64,000 bases of DNA, taken from Candidatus Raymondbacteria bacterium RIFOXYA2_FULL_49_16. GTDB taxonomy: Bacteria > Fibrobacterota > OXYB2-FULL-49-7 > XYB2-FULL-49-35. The stretch covers positions 9,049-73,048 of the forward strand of contig MFYT01000011.1 of assembly GCA_001789205.1 (NCBI GenBank), given 5' to 3'. Below, in pieces: positions 23,716 to 37,497 of this stretch. How positions within the stretch are numbered: the first letter of the stretch is position 1; each line of letters starts with the position of its first letter. The notes under the pieces are model-generated. The model saw nothing but the letters and a program-made list of their open reading frames with translations. It had not been told where the DNA came from and ran no database searches. The position numbers and the translations under genes are program-made.

Positions 23716-26700
23716 TTACCAGGCAAAATCCAGTCCCATAAAAAGTACCGGCACCGGAAAATTCATCTCAATCATCTTGATAGACCCGCTGTCCCGGTCG
23801 CGCAGAAAGGCGTTGGGCGTATTGAAGGCGTTCCATAGCTCCGTGTACCAGTGGCATTTGTGCCCGGCCAGCCTGAACGACTTGCTGATCCGGAAATCGA
23901 AACGGACATAGGCCGCGTAGCGTTCTTCGTTGTACGGCCCAATCCGGAATTCGTTTTCTCTCAGGAGAACATCGGTATAGGGCAGTCCGGTCATATACCG
24001 GACACGCAAGGCGATTTCATAGGCCCGGGGCAAACGGTAGTAATTGACCATTGAGAGCAGAAGCGATCTATCAAGCGGAAAGGGATGCGCCTTCCATCCC
24101 GATTCCCGGGAACGGAGGGACCGGGCGAGCGACATTGAGATCCAGCCGGACCAGAAATCAGCTGGATCATATCGCAGAAAATATTCGATTCCCTGGGCAA
24201 AGCCGGTCCCGTTATTGGTGAATGTAGAATAGTATTCTCCGGTATTGAGTTGCGCCAGGGTGAGCATTTTATTAAATTCATCGGGGTTGGCCTGCCGGAG
24301 GGCCTGAAGAAGTGAAAGTGTCTCCTGCCGGTACTGTTCTTCCAGGGAATCCGGCCAAAAATACTGCTGATCCAGAAGGTATGCAAGGACGACCTCTTCG
24401 TCAGAGAGGCCGGTCAGCGGTTTTTTCCGGATTTCCTCAGTGACGAGGTGATAATACTGCTTATGATACAGCGTCAATTCCTGTTTCAGCCATGGCAGAA
24501 ATTCGTGCGTCCAGCCGACGCTGGCATGCCAGGCCTTTTCGGGCCTCAGGCGTTCAGACAGGGCGACGTGCGAAAAGTCGTAATTGTTTTGTGTGTAATG
24601 GCCAAGCCCCGCGTGCCATTCGTCCCGGGATGTGATAGAGTAGTGCGCGGAGACCCGCGGTGAAAATACAAAAGAGGTGTCGATCATCGATACTTCGCCG
24701 CGAAAACCGAGATTAAGCGTCAGCTTTGGAGAGGCGTCAAAGCGGTCAGACGCGAAGACAGCCCCATTGACATAGGCGTCATGTCCCTCATAGTTCAACT
24801 GGGTACGGGTTTCCAGGTCATTGAACGAGCCATACTGTTCAGCGCCTAAAAACGCGGTATCAATGGAAAATGGCGCGTACCCGGAGTCCCCGGTCACCGG
24901 GCCCCACATATCGCCATAATTGGTGCTTCCCCGGATGATCATTTCATGGAGATAGCGTGGAAGGTGCACGTGGTAATCCTGACGGGTATAGTCCGCCTGA
25001 AGACCGGAATGGAAAAGGTGGTTCCTGCGGCCCGAATAGATCCACGACTGGCTAAAATTGCCCTGGTCCAGTGTGACATCATATTGCTGACGGACAGTTT
25101 GAATCCCATTGATGCCGTTCATGCCGATGAGGTTATCAAAAAAGCGGATATTCCAGCCCCTCCGCTGCCAGGCAAGCGAGGTCCGGAATACGTTCTCCGC
25201 TCCGTATTGATGCTCAAACAGACCGTATAAAACAGAATACGCGTGCCGGTAAAACATGACAGTGTCCGGCTGAAATTCCGATTTGGTCCGTCTTGCATAT
25301 TCTGAGTACATCCAGTTTCCTTCGGAATCTTGTCTCGAAAAATATGGGTCGTAGCCCCCCCAATTATAATAACGGTCAAACGCAGGTACAACATCTTCCA
25401 TGGTGGTATCGGTACCATCGGAAAAATGGACCTGATAGGTAATAACGGATTCGGGATCCATGAGATAATAGCGGTCCGTGTTATATAACCCATTAACAAA
25501 AAGACGGGACTTGCCGGACAGCTTGAGGCCAATGCCCAGGGAAAAGTCGAGGTAATCCGGAAGGGACATGGACGCCTTGTAATAGTCCGCCTCCTCGGGA
25601 GAGTCCATCATCAGGTCCATCATCCGCTTCATCATCCAGTCCATATAGGACCCTTGGGTGGCGAGGTTGACGCCGATTTTTTCCGGGAGAATTGGGACAT
25701 TCAGAAAAGCGTTGTACTGCAATAGATTGACGTCAAACGCCAGGTCAAACCCTTTTTCAGTCATGGGATTGCGGGCTTCCACCGCGGTGATTGCGGAAAG
25801 AGCGTTGTGGAACTGGGCCGGCATTTCATCCCGGTGGAGCGTCATCTTTTCCATGGCAGACGCGTTAAAAATGGACTTAAAACCGCCGAAATGATATGGT
25901 TGCAAAAGGGGGATGCCATCAAGCGCTACTCGCGTCTCGAGCACGTCGCCCCCGCGGACAACCGGCCGCGAGTTCAGGTCACTCGTGGCCGAGACCCCGG
26001 GCAGGGTCTGAAGGACGCGGACCGGATCATTCATGACCCCGGCCGACCGTTCGATTTCTTTCCGGCTTATTGGCACGCTTCCCGGCCTCGCAGTCACATG
26101 GAGCGGTTCGCGCGCCGCAGAAACCACTATTTCCCGTTTGACAGGCGTTCTGCCGGTATCTGATACTCGCAGGACAATAAAGGGATCCGGTTCCTCCTTT
26201 TTAAGAAACAGAGTCTGCGCCAAAGAACGGCAGCCGGGATGTTCGGCATTAAAATGATGCTCCCCGGACACGCTATCGACGATCTGAAACGAAGCCTTTT
26301 CAGTGAGCGGGACAGTGCGGCCATCATAAAAAAGACGCGCGTCCGGCAACGGCAATTCCGTGCGGTCTTCCACGACAAATCCGAGAATATGCCACAGCCC
26401 GCCCGTTCGCGATACTTCGGGCGCAACCCGCTCTCCGCTGGCCTTGGACGGGGCAACCCTCCGTTCCAGAGAGACCGACACGAACAAATTGGTTTTTTCC
26501 GGAACAAGCGACACTGTTTTTTCTTCGGCAACAAAGAGGTGCGATTTAATTTTAATCGTGTAGGTCCCGGCTTTCCGTACGGTAAAGGTGAACGCTCCTT
26601 CAGAATCGGGTTTCACACCTTGTTCACCTAATGTTATCAGGAGTCCGGAATCAGAAGGAGGCAATCCGTTCTCGCGTTCCACCACAAGGCCCGACACCGT

Positions 26701-26784
26701 CCACACGGAATCCGAGGTTACGGGAGAAGACTCGGCGGAAAAAGCTGCCGCACATGCCATGAACAGGAATAAATGCACGCTCAT
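23716..26784 (-). CDS. TonB-dependent outer-membrane receptor with two N-terminal regulatory-like domains
   Basis: 1022 residues with a signal peptide (FLFMACAAAFSAE). Two carboxypeptidase-regulatory-like beta-sandwiches occupy about 25-100 and 128-200. The plug follows (ISRKEIERSAGVMNDPVRVL, VVRGGDVLETRVALDGIPLL), then a large 22-strand-type barrel ending IEMNFPVPVLFMGLDFAW, with the aromatic last residue typical of barrels. The substrate is unknown; the dedicated ExbBD-TonB set next to it suggests a specialised system. It overlaps the preceding gene by 4 bp. Confidence 0.92.
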   Translation of the reverse strand: MSVHLFLFMACAAAFSAESSPVTSDSVWTVSGLVVERENGLPPSDSGLLITLGEQGVKPDSEGAFTFTVRKAGTYTIKIKSHLFVAEEKTVSLVPEKTNLFVSVSLERRVAPSKASGERVAPEVSRTGGLWHILGFVVEDRTELPLPDARLFYDGRTVPLTEKASFQIVDSVSGEHHFNAEHPGCRSLAQTLFLKKEEPDPFIVLRVSDTGRTPVKREIVVSAAREPLHVTARPGSVPISRKEIERSAGVMNDPVRVLQTLPGVSATSDLNSRPVVRGGDVLETRVALDGIPLLQPYHFGGFKSIFNASAMEKMTLHRDEMPAQFHNALSAITAVEARNPMTEKGFDLAFDVNLLQYNAFLNVPILPEKIGVNLATQGSYMDWMMKRMMDLMMDSPEEADYYKASMSLPDYLDFSLGIGLKLSGKSRLFVNGLYNTDRYYLMDPESVITYQVHFSDGTDTTMEDVVPAFDRYYNWGGYDPYFSRQDSEGNWMYSEYARRTKSEFQPDTVMFYRHAYSVLYGLFEHQYGAENVFRTSLAWQRRGWNIRFFDNLIGMNGINGIQTVRQQYDVTLDQGNFSQSWIYSGRRNHLFHSGLQADYTRQDYHVHLPRYLHEMIIRGSTNYGDMWGPVTGDSGYAPFSIDTAFLGAEQYGSFNDLETRTQLNYEGHDAYVNGAVFASDRFDASPKLTLNLGFRGEVSMIDTSFVFSPRVSAHYSITSRDEWHAGLGHYTQNNYDFSHVALSERLRPEKAWHASVGWTHEFLPWLKQELTLYHKQYYHLVTEEIRKKPLTGLSDEEVVLAYLLDQQYFWPDSLEEQYRQETLSLLQALRQANPDEFNKMLTLAQLNTGEYYSTFTNNGTGFAQGIEYFLRYDPADFWSGWISMSLARSLRSRESGWKAHPFPLDRSLLLSMVNYYRLPRAYEIALRVRYMTGLPYTDVLLRENEFRIGPYNEERYAAYVRFDFRISKSFRLAGHKCHWYTELWNAFNTPNAFLRDRDSGSIKMIEMNFPVPVLFMGLDFAW

Positions 26785-27569
26785 TTAAATTCCCATTGAA
26801 AACCAAGAGAGAAGCTCATGCCAACATTCCGAAGAGTATCGTAATCCGGGAATACGGCATTCATTTCAGGAATAATGTAGTCTGGGACAAAAGGAATTTC
26901 CCCGGTTGCAAGGGCGATGCCAGCCGTAGCCCTGCCTTTAAAAACCCTTTTTGACGAGTCAAACCGTCCAAGCCCCCCCACGGAATCGCTGGCAATGGGA
27001 TCACGGCTATGCCCGAAAAAATCCGTGCCACCGGCAATGGCTCGAATATTAAAATACGGCGTTATAGGCCCATGCTCGTATCCCACGGCGTATTCGGCAA
27101 ACCAGGTATTATCCACCCATTGCCCAATATCCCAACCCAGAGAAACATTATGATACATAACGCCGCTTTCAGTGACCCAGGGGTTGAAGCCAAACCGGCT
27201 GTCGAGTTCAAGAACAGCGGCATAGCCGGAATAAATAGCCACCGGCGCCTGGACCATCCAACCAATTTCAAGACCGTTTCCAAAGGGTCTTTTTTCAAGG
27301 ACACCAAGGCGGTATTGGACGCTGAAAGACCTAATATTTTTCCGCTCCCATCCGGTGGATTTGTATGACGTCCAAGTATAGAACGTGTCTCGCATTGTGA
27401 CAGGGCCAAAATTCTCCTCTGATATCGGAGTCACTCCAACCCCGCCGCCAAAACGGGAGACCCCGGGCTGCAGCAGCTTTCCCCGGTTAAAAGATTGGGT
27501 CGTAAACAGGCAGCCGCAGAACAGCGAAACAGCTGTTACCGCGATGGCCCGAATAATGCGGACATCCAA
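26781..27569 (-). CDS. Putative outer-membrane barrel lipoprotein of the TonB operon
   Basis: 262 residues. The N-terminus IRAIAVTAVSLFCGCLFTTQ has a hydrophobic core ending in Cys residues and could be lipidated at Cys18 or Cys20, though the lipobox is imperfect. The rest alternates polar and aromatic residues (SVQYRLGVLEKRPF, AAVLELDSRFGFNPWV) and ends in SFSLGFQWEFK, suggesting an 8-12-stranded barrel. It is first in the uptake operon and overlaps the receptor gene by 4 bp, so a role as accessory to that receptor is likely. I cannot assign a named family. Confidence 0.6.
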   Translation of the reverse strand: MDVRIIRAIAVTAVSLFCGCLFTTQSFNRGKLLQPGVSRFGGGVGVTPISEENFGPVTMRDTFYTWTSYKSTGWERKNIRSFSVQYRLGVLEKRPFGNGLEIGWMVQAPVAIYSGYAAVLELDSRFGFNPWVTESGVMYHNVSLGWDIGQWVDNTWFAEYAVGYEHGPITPYFNIRAIAGGTDFFGHSRDPIASDSVGGLGRFDSSKRVFKGRATAGIALATGEIPFVPDYIIPEMNAVFPDYDTLRNVGMSFSLGFQWEFK

Positions 27570-27850
27570 TTAGTGGCCTTTGATTGCTGGGAAAAATACC
27601 CTTCACCGATAATTCCATATAATATATTAAGTGAACAGAATGAAAGAAAAGATAATTGGTTGATTATAGTCGAATTCATTGCGCATATAATATATATAGT
27701 TAAAAACTAAATGTTTCTTTCCACCACGACTACCAGCCGCTTCGCCGGTCCTTGATCTCAAAATTTTCCGCGGAAATACCGCGTTTCTTTTCTCTAACCT
27801 TACCGCGCTCATTAATTACAGCACCACTGCCGGGGTCGGTTTTTTGCTGA
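27570..27850. other. A/T-rich intergenic region
   Basis: This stretch separates the TonB operon from an MFS remnant. On the minus strand TATAAT occurs in an A/T-rich context about 100 bp before the operon start, but with no matching -35 box. I see no gene, repeat or RNA here that I can support. Confidence 0.3.
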
Positions 27851-28192
27851 GCCTTTACCTGCAGTTTATCAATTGCATGTCTGGTTTTTTTGGGGCTTGG
27901 TTTCGCCTTTTTCTCGTCACCCAATACCAACGCGGTCATGAGTTTAGTGGACAAGCCGCACTATGGCGTGGCCTCAGCCATCCTGGGCACCATGCGACTC
28001 GCCGGCATGATGCTCTCCATGGGCGTACTAATGGTCATTTTTTCCTGTGTCATGGGAAGGACGCGCATTACACCGGAGTATTATCCCAGGTTTCTATACA
28101 GCATGCGCATTGGATTCACCTTTTTCACCGTGGTCTGTTCAGCCGGTGTCTTTGCCTCTCTGGCCAGGGGAAATGTCCATAAGCGCGAATAA
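27851..28192 (+). pseudogene. C-terminal remnant of an MFS drug-transporter (EmrB/QacA type)
   Basis: Translation from about 27851 gives SLSIACLVFLGLGFAFFSSP, then NTNAVMSLVDKPHYGVASAI and LGTMRLAGMMLSMGVLMVIF, closing with the last helix FFTVVCSAGVFASLARG. This is the signature end of 14-helix MFS exporters, whose full length is about 470 residues. Only some 113 residues remain: a TGA stop lies in frame at 27848 and the N-terminal helices are missing upstream. No ribosome site precedes the fragment. It is a decayed, 5'-truncated gene, possibly left by the rearrangement that also deposited an insertion-sequence-end-like motif at 28244. Confidence 0.8.
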
Positions 28193-28293
28193 GCTTGTCA
28201 ACACCGGCGCAGCAGGCCTATGCAATGTCCCTCTTAGGTATTCTTAACCGGACACTCCTGATTTTTTTAACAATTTATTTCTCTTCTATCTTC

Positions 28294-28321
28294 TTGAGAC
28301 TGCAATTCTATTTTTTATATC
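28294..28321 (+). promoter_or_regulatory. Candidate promoter of clpC
   Basis: TTGAGA (28294-28299), 16 bp, then TATATC (28316-28321) lies 57 bp before the clpC ATG in an A/T-rich leader. No CIRCE-type or CtsR-type heat-shock operator is visible. Confidence 0.35.
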
Positions 28322-28377
28322 TTTTACATACAGAATTTAAGCAATAATAAATATTGATATAACAAGGAGTTACATCC

Positions 28378-30824
<2,447 letters not shown>

Positions 30825-30825
<1 letters not shown>

Positions 30826-33800
30826 TGAAACGTAAACGCGGACTGCTTTCGGTCGCTGTCCTGCTTGTATTCATCGTCGCGTTCTATCACAGTCTCAACC
30901 TCATACAGGTCAACGACACGATCAAACGGGCCATTCTCGCCCGCACAGCGCCCTATATCAAGGGCGAGGTTTCCATAGATTTCATCAGCCTCGGCCTCCA
31001 CGGCCTCAACATCAGGAATGTCCAGTTGAAAAACAGGGAGGGGCTGAAAAGCATCTCCATCCGGAGCATCCGCATCATTCTCAACTATCGGAAACTCTTC
31101 TCTTCTGGTTTCGACTTCGTCAACAGCGTTGAACGCATTGAATTCCGCGAACCCAGGATCTACATTCCCTTTCCCGAGGCGAAAAAGAAAAGCGCCCCGG
31201 TTGCGCCAGCGGCGGCCAAACCGGCCGTTGCTCCCGGAAGCAAAGAAAACGCCTTTGCCGGATTCCCCATCGACGTATTCATCATCCGGCACGGCGAGGT
31301 ACTTCTGGGTTCGGAGGAACAGCCCTTTCTCAATATTACCGGGATTAATGGAAATGTGTCCCTGGGAAAAGGGGACCTCTCATGTTTGTTGACCGGAGAA
31401 TTCCTTCATACAAGGGAAAATGTCGCGATTTCAGGCTCAGTAGCCCCTGATTTTTCCTCTTTTAATTTCCGCATTGCTCTTTCCCGCGCTTCACTCGACA
31501 AACCCCTGGCTTTCCCGTCGGGACTTACAATAACCGGCGCACATCTCGATATGGACCTCTCCATAAGCCGGACTGTGGCGGAAAACCAGGGAGTGCTGGT
31601 CAATGGCGGTATAAATCTTGACAGTATTGACCTGGTCCTTCCAGGCGCGCTCCCGGTCTCCAATATAAGCGGTTATATTACGGTCCAAAACAACACTATC
31701 GCCTGCAACGAGCTCTCTGTTCGTTTCCTGGGAAGAACCGGGGTCCTTTCCGGTTCCGCCGGCAGTATTTTCGACCCGCAGCTCAACCTCCGCCTGTTCA
31801 TTGATTCAGTCAATCTCGCTGACCAGACCATTGCCGGAAAGCTTCCCGCCCCCCTTTCTGGACAAGTTTCAGGGACCATTACCTGCATGGGAAAGCCCGA
31901 TAGCCTGACCGTGACCGCCGATCTCTCCTCATCACAAATCTCTTTAGGACAGGCCACGCTTACCAACCCTCTGATAAAGGCCTCTCTGAAGAGTAACGCC
32001 ATTGTCTTTGACCAGATAAAAGCCGCTCTGCTTGGGGGAAGCATCAATGCGCAGGGTACGTATTCATTCAATCCCGATTCCGGACTCGCCCTTTCTTTCC
32101 TGGCCCAAGACATCGATATCATACGCGCGGCTGAAAAAAACAAGGACGGGACAATCCGGTCCTCACGCTTCTCTATCAAGGGCGATTTCAATAAAAACCG
32201 TGACGGACCAAACTATTCCATTCTTGGCAAAGGGACCATTACGCGCTTCCCCAATCTTGGCGCCCTGACCGCTGAAATACAATCCAACGGGACCAATATT
32301 TTAATCAAGCTTTCTGATGTTGACAGAATCGCCACTATGCAGGGATTTATCAACAACGCCTATTCCAAAGGCCTTTTTAAGAAGAAACCCGATGTCATGG
32401 TCTCTCTGCGGGCAAAAAATCTGCACCCATGGCATTTCAGCGGCGAAAGACGGAAAACGCGTGAGGACAAGCCGGGCGATCTGTCGTTTGCGCTTTCCTC
32501 CGAACTGAAAGGAGACGCATCACTATTGTCGCTGACCGGCAGACTCAGGATCAATGGCGCTCTGTTAAGTGGCCCTGTCTCGTTCAATGGCACGGTCAAG
32601 AATTTCCTTACTAACCCCGATCTTACCGCTGTCTGCACATCCGACAGCCTGACCATTATGGGTATACTGGGGCCCCTATCGTGCCATATAGAACGGAAAA
32701 ACAACCGCCTCTCCGCATCCTCCTTTTCCTTTACCCCTTCGGTCCACGGTCAGTTTTCAGACAATGGCGGCATCCTGGACGGGGGCCTTATATTCGACAA
32801 CTGGAACCTTTCAGCCTACATCAACCGCGACACTGAAATCGCGCGGTTATTAAACCTGGGGGGCATTGTCAATGGCTCCCTTTCCCTGCATGGGACAAAG
32901 ATGAATCCCTCTCTCGCAATCAAGGGTTCCCTCATCAATGGCAGACTGGGCAAGCTGACTGGTCTCACTGCGCGCATTCAGGCCTCCGGCAATGCCAACC
33001 GTTTTTCCTTTTCCGAACTGACAGTCGAAAACCAGGAACGCCGCTTCCTTTTTGCCGACAATTTCACCATGACAAAAGAAGGCATTACAGGAAAGGTGAA
33101 AATTGACCGCCTGAATCTAGGCTCCATTCTAGGACCTTCGCTAGGCCTTCGCGGACTTGTCTTTGTCAATTTTGACTGTTCCGCGGCGGGAAAATCCCAG
33201 CTGACCGCGGCCATTGACAGCTTTTCATACAAAAACTTCTCCCTTTCCTATTTCAAGGCCGACATGTACGAGAGCAACGGTACCGCGAACATCAAGGTCT
33301 TTTCATTCGGCAATGGAAACATCAGTTGTGAGGCTTCAGGTTTTTTTCCCTTCCCTTTCTCCTCGGCATTCGACAAATCATCAGACTCCGTCAATGTCCT
33401 GATACAGCTCAAGGGCGACATCCTCAAGGAGGTTGCGCAGCAAACCTCCCTGTTCAAAAACAAATTCGGCTCACGCACACAGGGACGCGGCATAGGGAAG
33501 CTTCACCTGGTCGGCAGGACCGGCGCACTCACCCTGGAGAACGGCTTTTTTGAAATCGGCGTTGATGGGAAAGCGGCTGTCTTCCCAGCGTATATTTTCC
33601 CCGACGAGATCTCGAAATTCAAATTGTATGCGGGTATCAACAACTCTGTAACCAGCCTGGACATTGAAGGTACCATCCAGGGGAAAGACCTAAAGATAAC
33701 CAATGAACCAGCCGGCCAAAATGAAAAAAGCCTTGTGATTTCAGTGGTCAACCTCGATCTCGGCGTGCTCAAACTTACCACATCCGAGGGAGGAGTAGCG

Positions 33801-35111
33801 CTCAATGTTCCAGGCATTATTCCGGCCGGCGAGTACGGTGAATTTGAATTTTTAGACAAAAACGGTTCTCCTGGCCTCAAGATCACCGGGCCAATAAATC
33901 ATCCACGCATAATAGGGAAAATGCGGGTCCACAATACCCGGTTTACCTTCCCCATGCTGATAGATATTGCCGCGGCAGAAGGAAGCGGGGGCAAGGATTT
34001 CATCGATTGGGACTGTACCATTATGGCGGGGAAAAACCTCCGGTATTATTACAATCATCGCCGTACCTCGCCCTTGCCCTTTATCGGAAAAGTGCTGCCG
34101 AAAAATATCAAGGACCAGATCGACCGCGGCGTCTACACGCTTATAACGTACCCCTTCTGCGAACTTACCCTCGATCGGTCATCCTGGCTCCACCTGGCAG
34201 GCATGCCCGGCCATAAAGATTTTAAGGTATCAGGCAAAATTTCCTCAAGACAGGGGACCGTGCATTATGCTGGTCTCAATTTCACGCAAGACATAGAGGC
34301 GGGTGTCGAATTCGACGAGCAAAACAATATCCCTATTCTTTGGGGATCGGCCACAACGATCCTTAGGACCGCCAACAAAAGTGATTTTGGCAAGGAAATC
34401 ACCGTTACTTTATACATGAGAGATCCCAAGACCGGGGTGGAATACAAACGTGGTAAATTCAATGAATTCAGGATGGTTCCCTCGTCAAACATGACCATCA
34501 ACGACGACGGCGAGCTTGTCGACGCCGAAACCGACGCATACCAGGAAATGTTCGGTAAAAATCCAGAGAAATCCGCCAAGGATCTGGCCATGACCGAAGG
34601 CAAAGCCATGTTCGGCAACCTTCTCAGCAGATATGTTTCAAATTACCTGGAACGGAAAATTCTCGCCTTTGGCCGGACAAACATCAACCCGCTTCTCGGA
34701 TTCAACGCAACGCCCGATGTCATGCGCTTCCAAATTGAATCTGACCGGTTTTTTAATTATATTGATATGTCTCTATGGACCATGGAACAGTTCCGGAAAG
34801 ACCTGATCCAGAACATGGAGTTCATTACCGGGAAGTACTTCTTTGGCGGAAGCGTGTTCTTTAATTATTCGAGCCAGGTTGACCTCAACGAAAACAACCA
34901 AGGCTTTGAAGTCGAACGGCTGCACCACCGGCTGGGGCTCGAACTCACTCCGTGGCGCTATCTGTACTTCAACATGGATTATGAGATCGGCGGCCTGTCC
35001 GGAGTCATAGGCGACGGTTTCAATGCGCGTGATTTCCGGTCAAACATCAGATTAAGGATACCGCTGACCAAAGTGTTCAACATCTTCATCCCTGAAGAAG
35101 AGAAAAAATGA
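30825..35111 (+). CDS. tamB: TamB-like translocation and assembly module protein (DUF490)
   Basis: 1428 residues. One N-terminal signal anchor (LLSVAVLLVFIVAFYHSLNL) precedes a long AsmA-like beta-groove of repeating strands (ITGINGNVSLGKGDLSCLL and similar). The C-terminal DUF490 domain has YQEMFGKNPEKSAKDLAMTE ... LLGFNATPDVMRFQIESDRF ... RSNIRLRIPLTKVFNIFIP. TamB bridges inner and outer membrane, aids outer-membrane protein assembly and is implicated in phospholipid transport. It overlaps bamA by 4 bp, consistent with partnership with BamA or a TamA-like barrel. Confidence 0.88.
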
Positions 35112-37486
35112 AAACAAATAACCGCATTGTTTCCGTTGCATGCGCGCTGTGCGTCTGCACGGCCTCGCTTTTCGGACAAGAACAGACGCCAAGCCCTGCG
35201 CAGAAGAAGGTCTATGTGCGCGACGTGGCCGTAAAAGGCACTGTCAACACAAACGCGGGTCTCATCACCGCGAATTTCGCCCTGAAAAAAGGCGACCGTT
35301 ATTCGGCAAAGGACGTCCAGGAATCCATCCATACTCTTTACAATCTGGGGCTTTTCGCCGACATATCGATTGAGGCGATCTCTCTTGAGAACGACTCATT
35401 CACCCTGGTCATCACCATGAAGGAGCACCCCATACTCGACAAAGTCCAGTTTTCCGGCAACGACGAAATTGATACTAAAGACCTTGAGGAAAAGGTCAAT
35501 ATTCTTTCAGGCACGGTCATTTCCCCGTCCGTTGTCCAAAAAGCAAAAAACCAGGTGGCCGACCTCTATACCGAGAAGGGCTTTCTACTCGCCGAAATCT
35601 CCCCTAAAACCTACGAATCAAAGGAGACGGGGAAGACCATTCTCGAGTTCGAGATCAAAGAGGGTAAAAAAGTCAAGGTCAAGGAGATCAGGATCAAGGG
35701 GGCCGTAGCGCTCAAGGAGAAAAAAATAAAAAAGGTGATAGAAAATACTAAGGAAGACCGGTGGTGGCGAAGCGGTGATTATAATGAAGATAAGTTCTTC
35801 GAAGACATGAAGCGCATTGAGGCCTACTACAACACCGAAGGGTTCCTCGACGCGAAAGTCCAGAACTGGGACGTCTCGTACAGCGACGACAAAAAAAACA
35901 TGTACATCACCATCGATATTTTTGAGGGAACAAGGTATTTTCTGGGCAACGTCGTGTTCACGGGCAATGAAATCTTCGACGATAAGATCCTTATTCCCAA
36001 GATGACGCTAAAACGGGGCGATCTTTTCAATAACCAGGAATACGAAATATCCAAATTCAACCTGCAATCGCTCTATCGTGAAGACGGGTATCTCTACATC
36101 TCTCTGCAGGACGAAAAAACCTACCGCAAAGATACCGTGGACATCATTTTCAGGCTGAAAGAAGGCATGCCGGCCTACATCAACCGCGTCATCATCAATG
36201 GGAACACCAAAACCTGGGACAAGGTGGTCCGCCGCGAAATCGCATTGCACCCTGGCGACATTTACAGCCAGAGCCAGATGATGCTCAGCCAGCGGGACAT
36301 TCTCCAGACAAACTATTTCGACCAGGCAACGCCCGATGTGCGTCCGAATGATGATGGAAGCATCGACCTGGTGATGAACGTGCAGGAGAAGGAAAGCGGC
36401 ACAGGCCAGGTCTCGGCCAGCGCCGGCTATTCGCAACGCGACGGTTTTATCCTGGGCGCAAGCCTTTCAATGCCCAATTTCTCCATCACCCGCCCCTTTA
36501 TGGAAGGTGCGGGCCAGTCGGTGGATCTGCAGCTCGAATATGGGAAATATTCAAAGCGATACGACGTGGGTTTTACCGAGCCCTGGTTCATGGATACCCC
36601 AACCCTTCTTGGGTTCCGCGGATTTTACTGGTGGCGCGACTGGCAATACAATGCCATCGAAGAACGGCGCAAAGGCGGTGAAATACGCGTGGGCAGAAGG
36701 CTGCGGTGGCCCGATCCCTATTTCAAGGTCTATTCAACGTATGATGTCAGTCTACGCGAATATCTCCAGGACGGCCTCATTATGGACGACGATTTTATTC
36801 AAGGAACCGTGATAAAAAACAGCGGTATTGAAAGCGCCTTATCGCTGACGCTTACCCGCAATTCGACGGACCTTCCCGACTTTCCCACCAAAGGGTCGGT
36901 TGTCGAATACAGCCCATCCATTTCCGGGTATTTCCTTGGCGGCGAATACAAGTACATCAAACATCGGTTCAGCGCCCAACTCTACCTCCCGGTCTTCTGG
37001 CAGTTCGTATACTCCCAGGCAATCAATTTCTCGCATCTCAACGGTAGTATCATAGGCAGATACGACCATTTCCTCGCAGGCGGTGTGAATTACGAAGGCG
37101 TTATCCGGGGTTATCCCGACCGTTCTTTCGGCGATCTGGTCATGGGTGAACATGTGGGATACAACCTCGCGGTTTTCTCATCCGAGCTGCGTTTTCCCAT
37201 CATGGAACGAAGATTATATCTGGGCGTTTTTGCCGACTTTGGCAACACATGGGCCCAGCTGCGCGACATTAATTTTGCTGATCTAAAGACCGGTGTGGGC
37301 ACGGGCGTAAAACTCCTGGTACCCATGCTGGGCCTCATCGGGTTTGACGTGGCCTGGGGTCTCAACGATTATCCCGAACCCGGCGTTGGCAGCGACTCAT
37401 ACGGGAATGTTGTCACCCACGAACAGAAAACAGGGGAAAAACCGCCCTATTTCGAGTTCCATTTCAGATTTGGAAAACCATTTTAA
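35108..37486 (+). CDS. bamA: Outer-membrane protein assembly factor BamA
   Basis: 792 residues: signal peptide (IVSVACALCVCTASLFGQ), five POTRA-like domains (about 30-425; for example IHTLYNLGLFADISIEA and FQALYREDGYLY-like blocks) and a 16-strand Omp85 barrel containing VNYEGVIRGYPDRSFGD, the VRGF-type loop-6 motif here reading IRGYPD. It ends PYFEFHFRFGKPF with the expected C-terminal Phe. It inserts beta-barrels into the outer membrane. It is followed by skp and lpxD, a conserved order in many Gram-negative genomes. Confidence 0.96.
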   Translation: MKTNNRIVSVACALCVCTASLFGQEQTPSPAQKKVYVRDVAVKGTVNTNAGLITANFALKKGDRYSAKDVQESIHTLYNLGLFADISIEAISLENDSFTLVITMKEHPILDKVQFSGNDEIDTKDLEEKVNILSGTVISPSVVQKAKNQVADLYTEKGFLLAEISPKTYESKETGKTILEFEIKEGKKVKVKEIRIKGAVALKEKKIKKVIENTKEDRWWRSGDYNEDKFFEDMKRIEAYYNTEGFLDAKVQNWDVSYSDDKKNMYITIDIFEGTRYFLGNVVFTGNEIFDDKILIPKMTLKRGDLFNNQEYEISKFNLQSLYREDGYLYISLQDEKTYRKDTVDIIFRLKEGMPAYINRVIINGNTKTWDKVVRREIALHPGDIYSQSQMMLSQRDILQTNYFDQATPDVRPNDDGSIDLVMNVQEKESGTGQVSASAGYSQRDGFILGASLSMPNFSITRPFMEGAGQSVDLQLEYGKYSKRYDVGFTEPWFMDTPTLLGFRGFYWWRDWQYNAIEERRKGGEIRVGRRLRWPDPYFKVYSTYDVSLREYLQDGLIMDDDFIQGTVIKNSGIESALSLTLTRNSTDLPDFPTKGSVVEYSPSISGYFLGGEYKYIKHRFSAQLYLPVFWQFVYSQAINFSHLNGSIIGRYDHFLAGGVNYEGVIRGYPDRSFGDLVMGEHVGYNLAVFSSELRFPIMERRLYLGVFADFGNTWAQLRDINFADLKTGVGTGVKLLVPMLGLIGFDVAWGLNDYPEPGVGSDSYGNVVTHEQKTGEKPPYFEFHFRFGKPF

Positions 37487-37497
37487 GGAGGTATCAT

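Noticed and set aside
27730-27954. A 74-residue Lys-rich reading frame on the minus strand
   Set aside because: It runs antisense through the MFS transporter remnant, starts with TTG without a ribosome site, and its composition is that expected from the complement of a membrane-protein gene.
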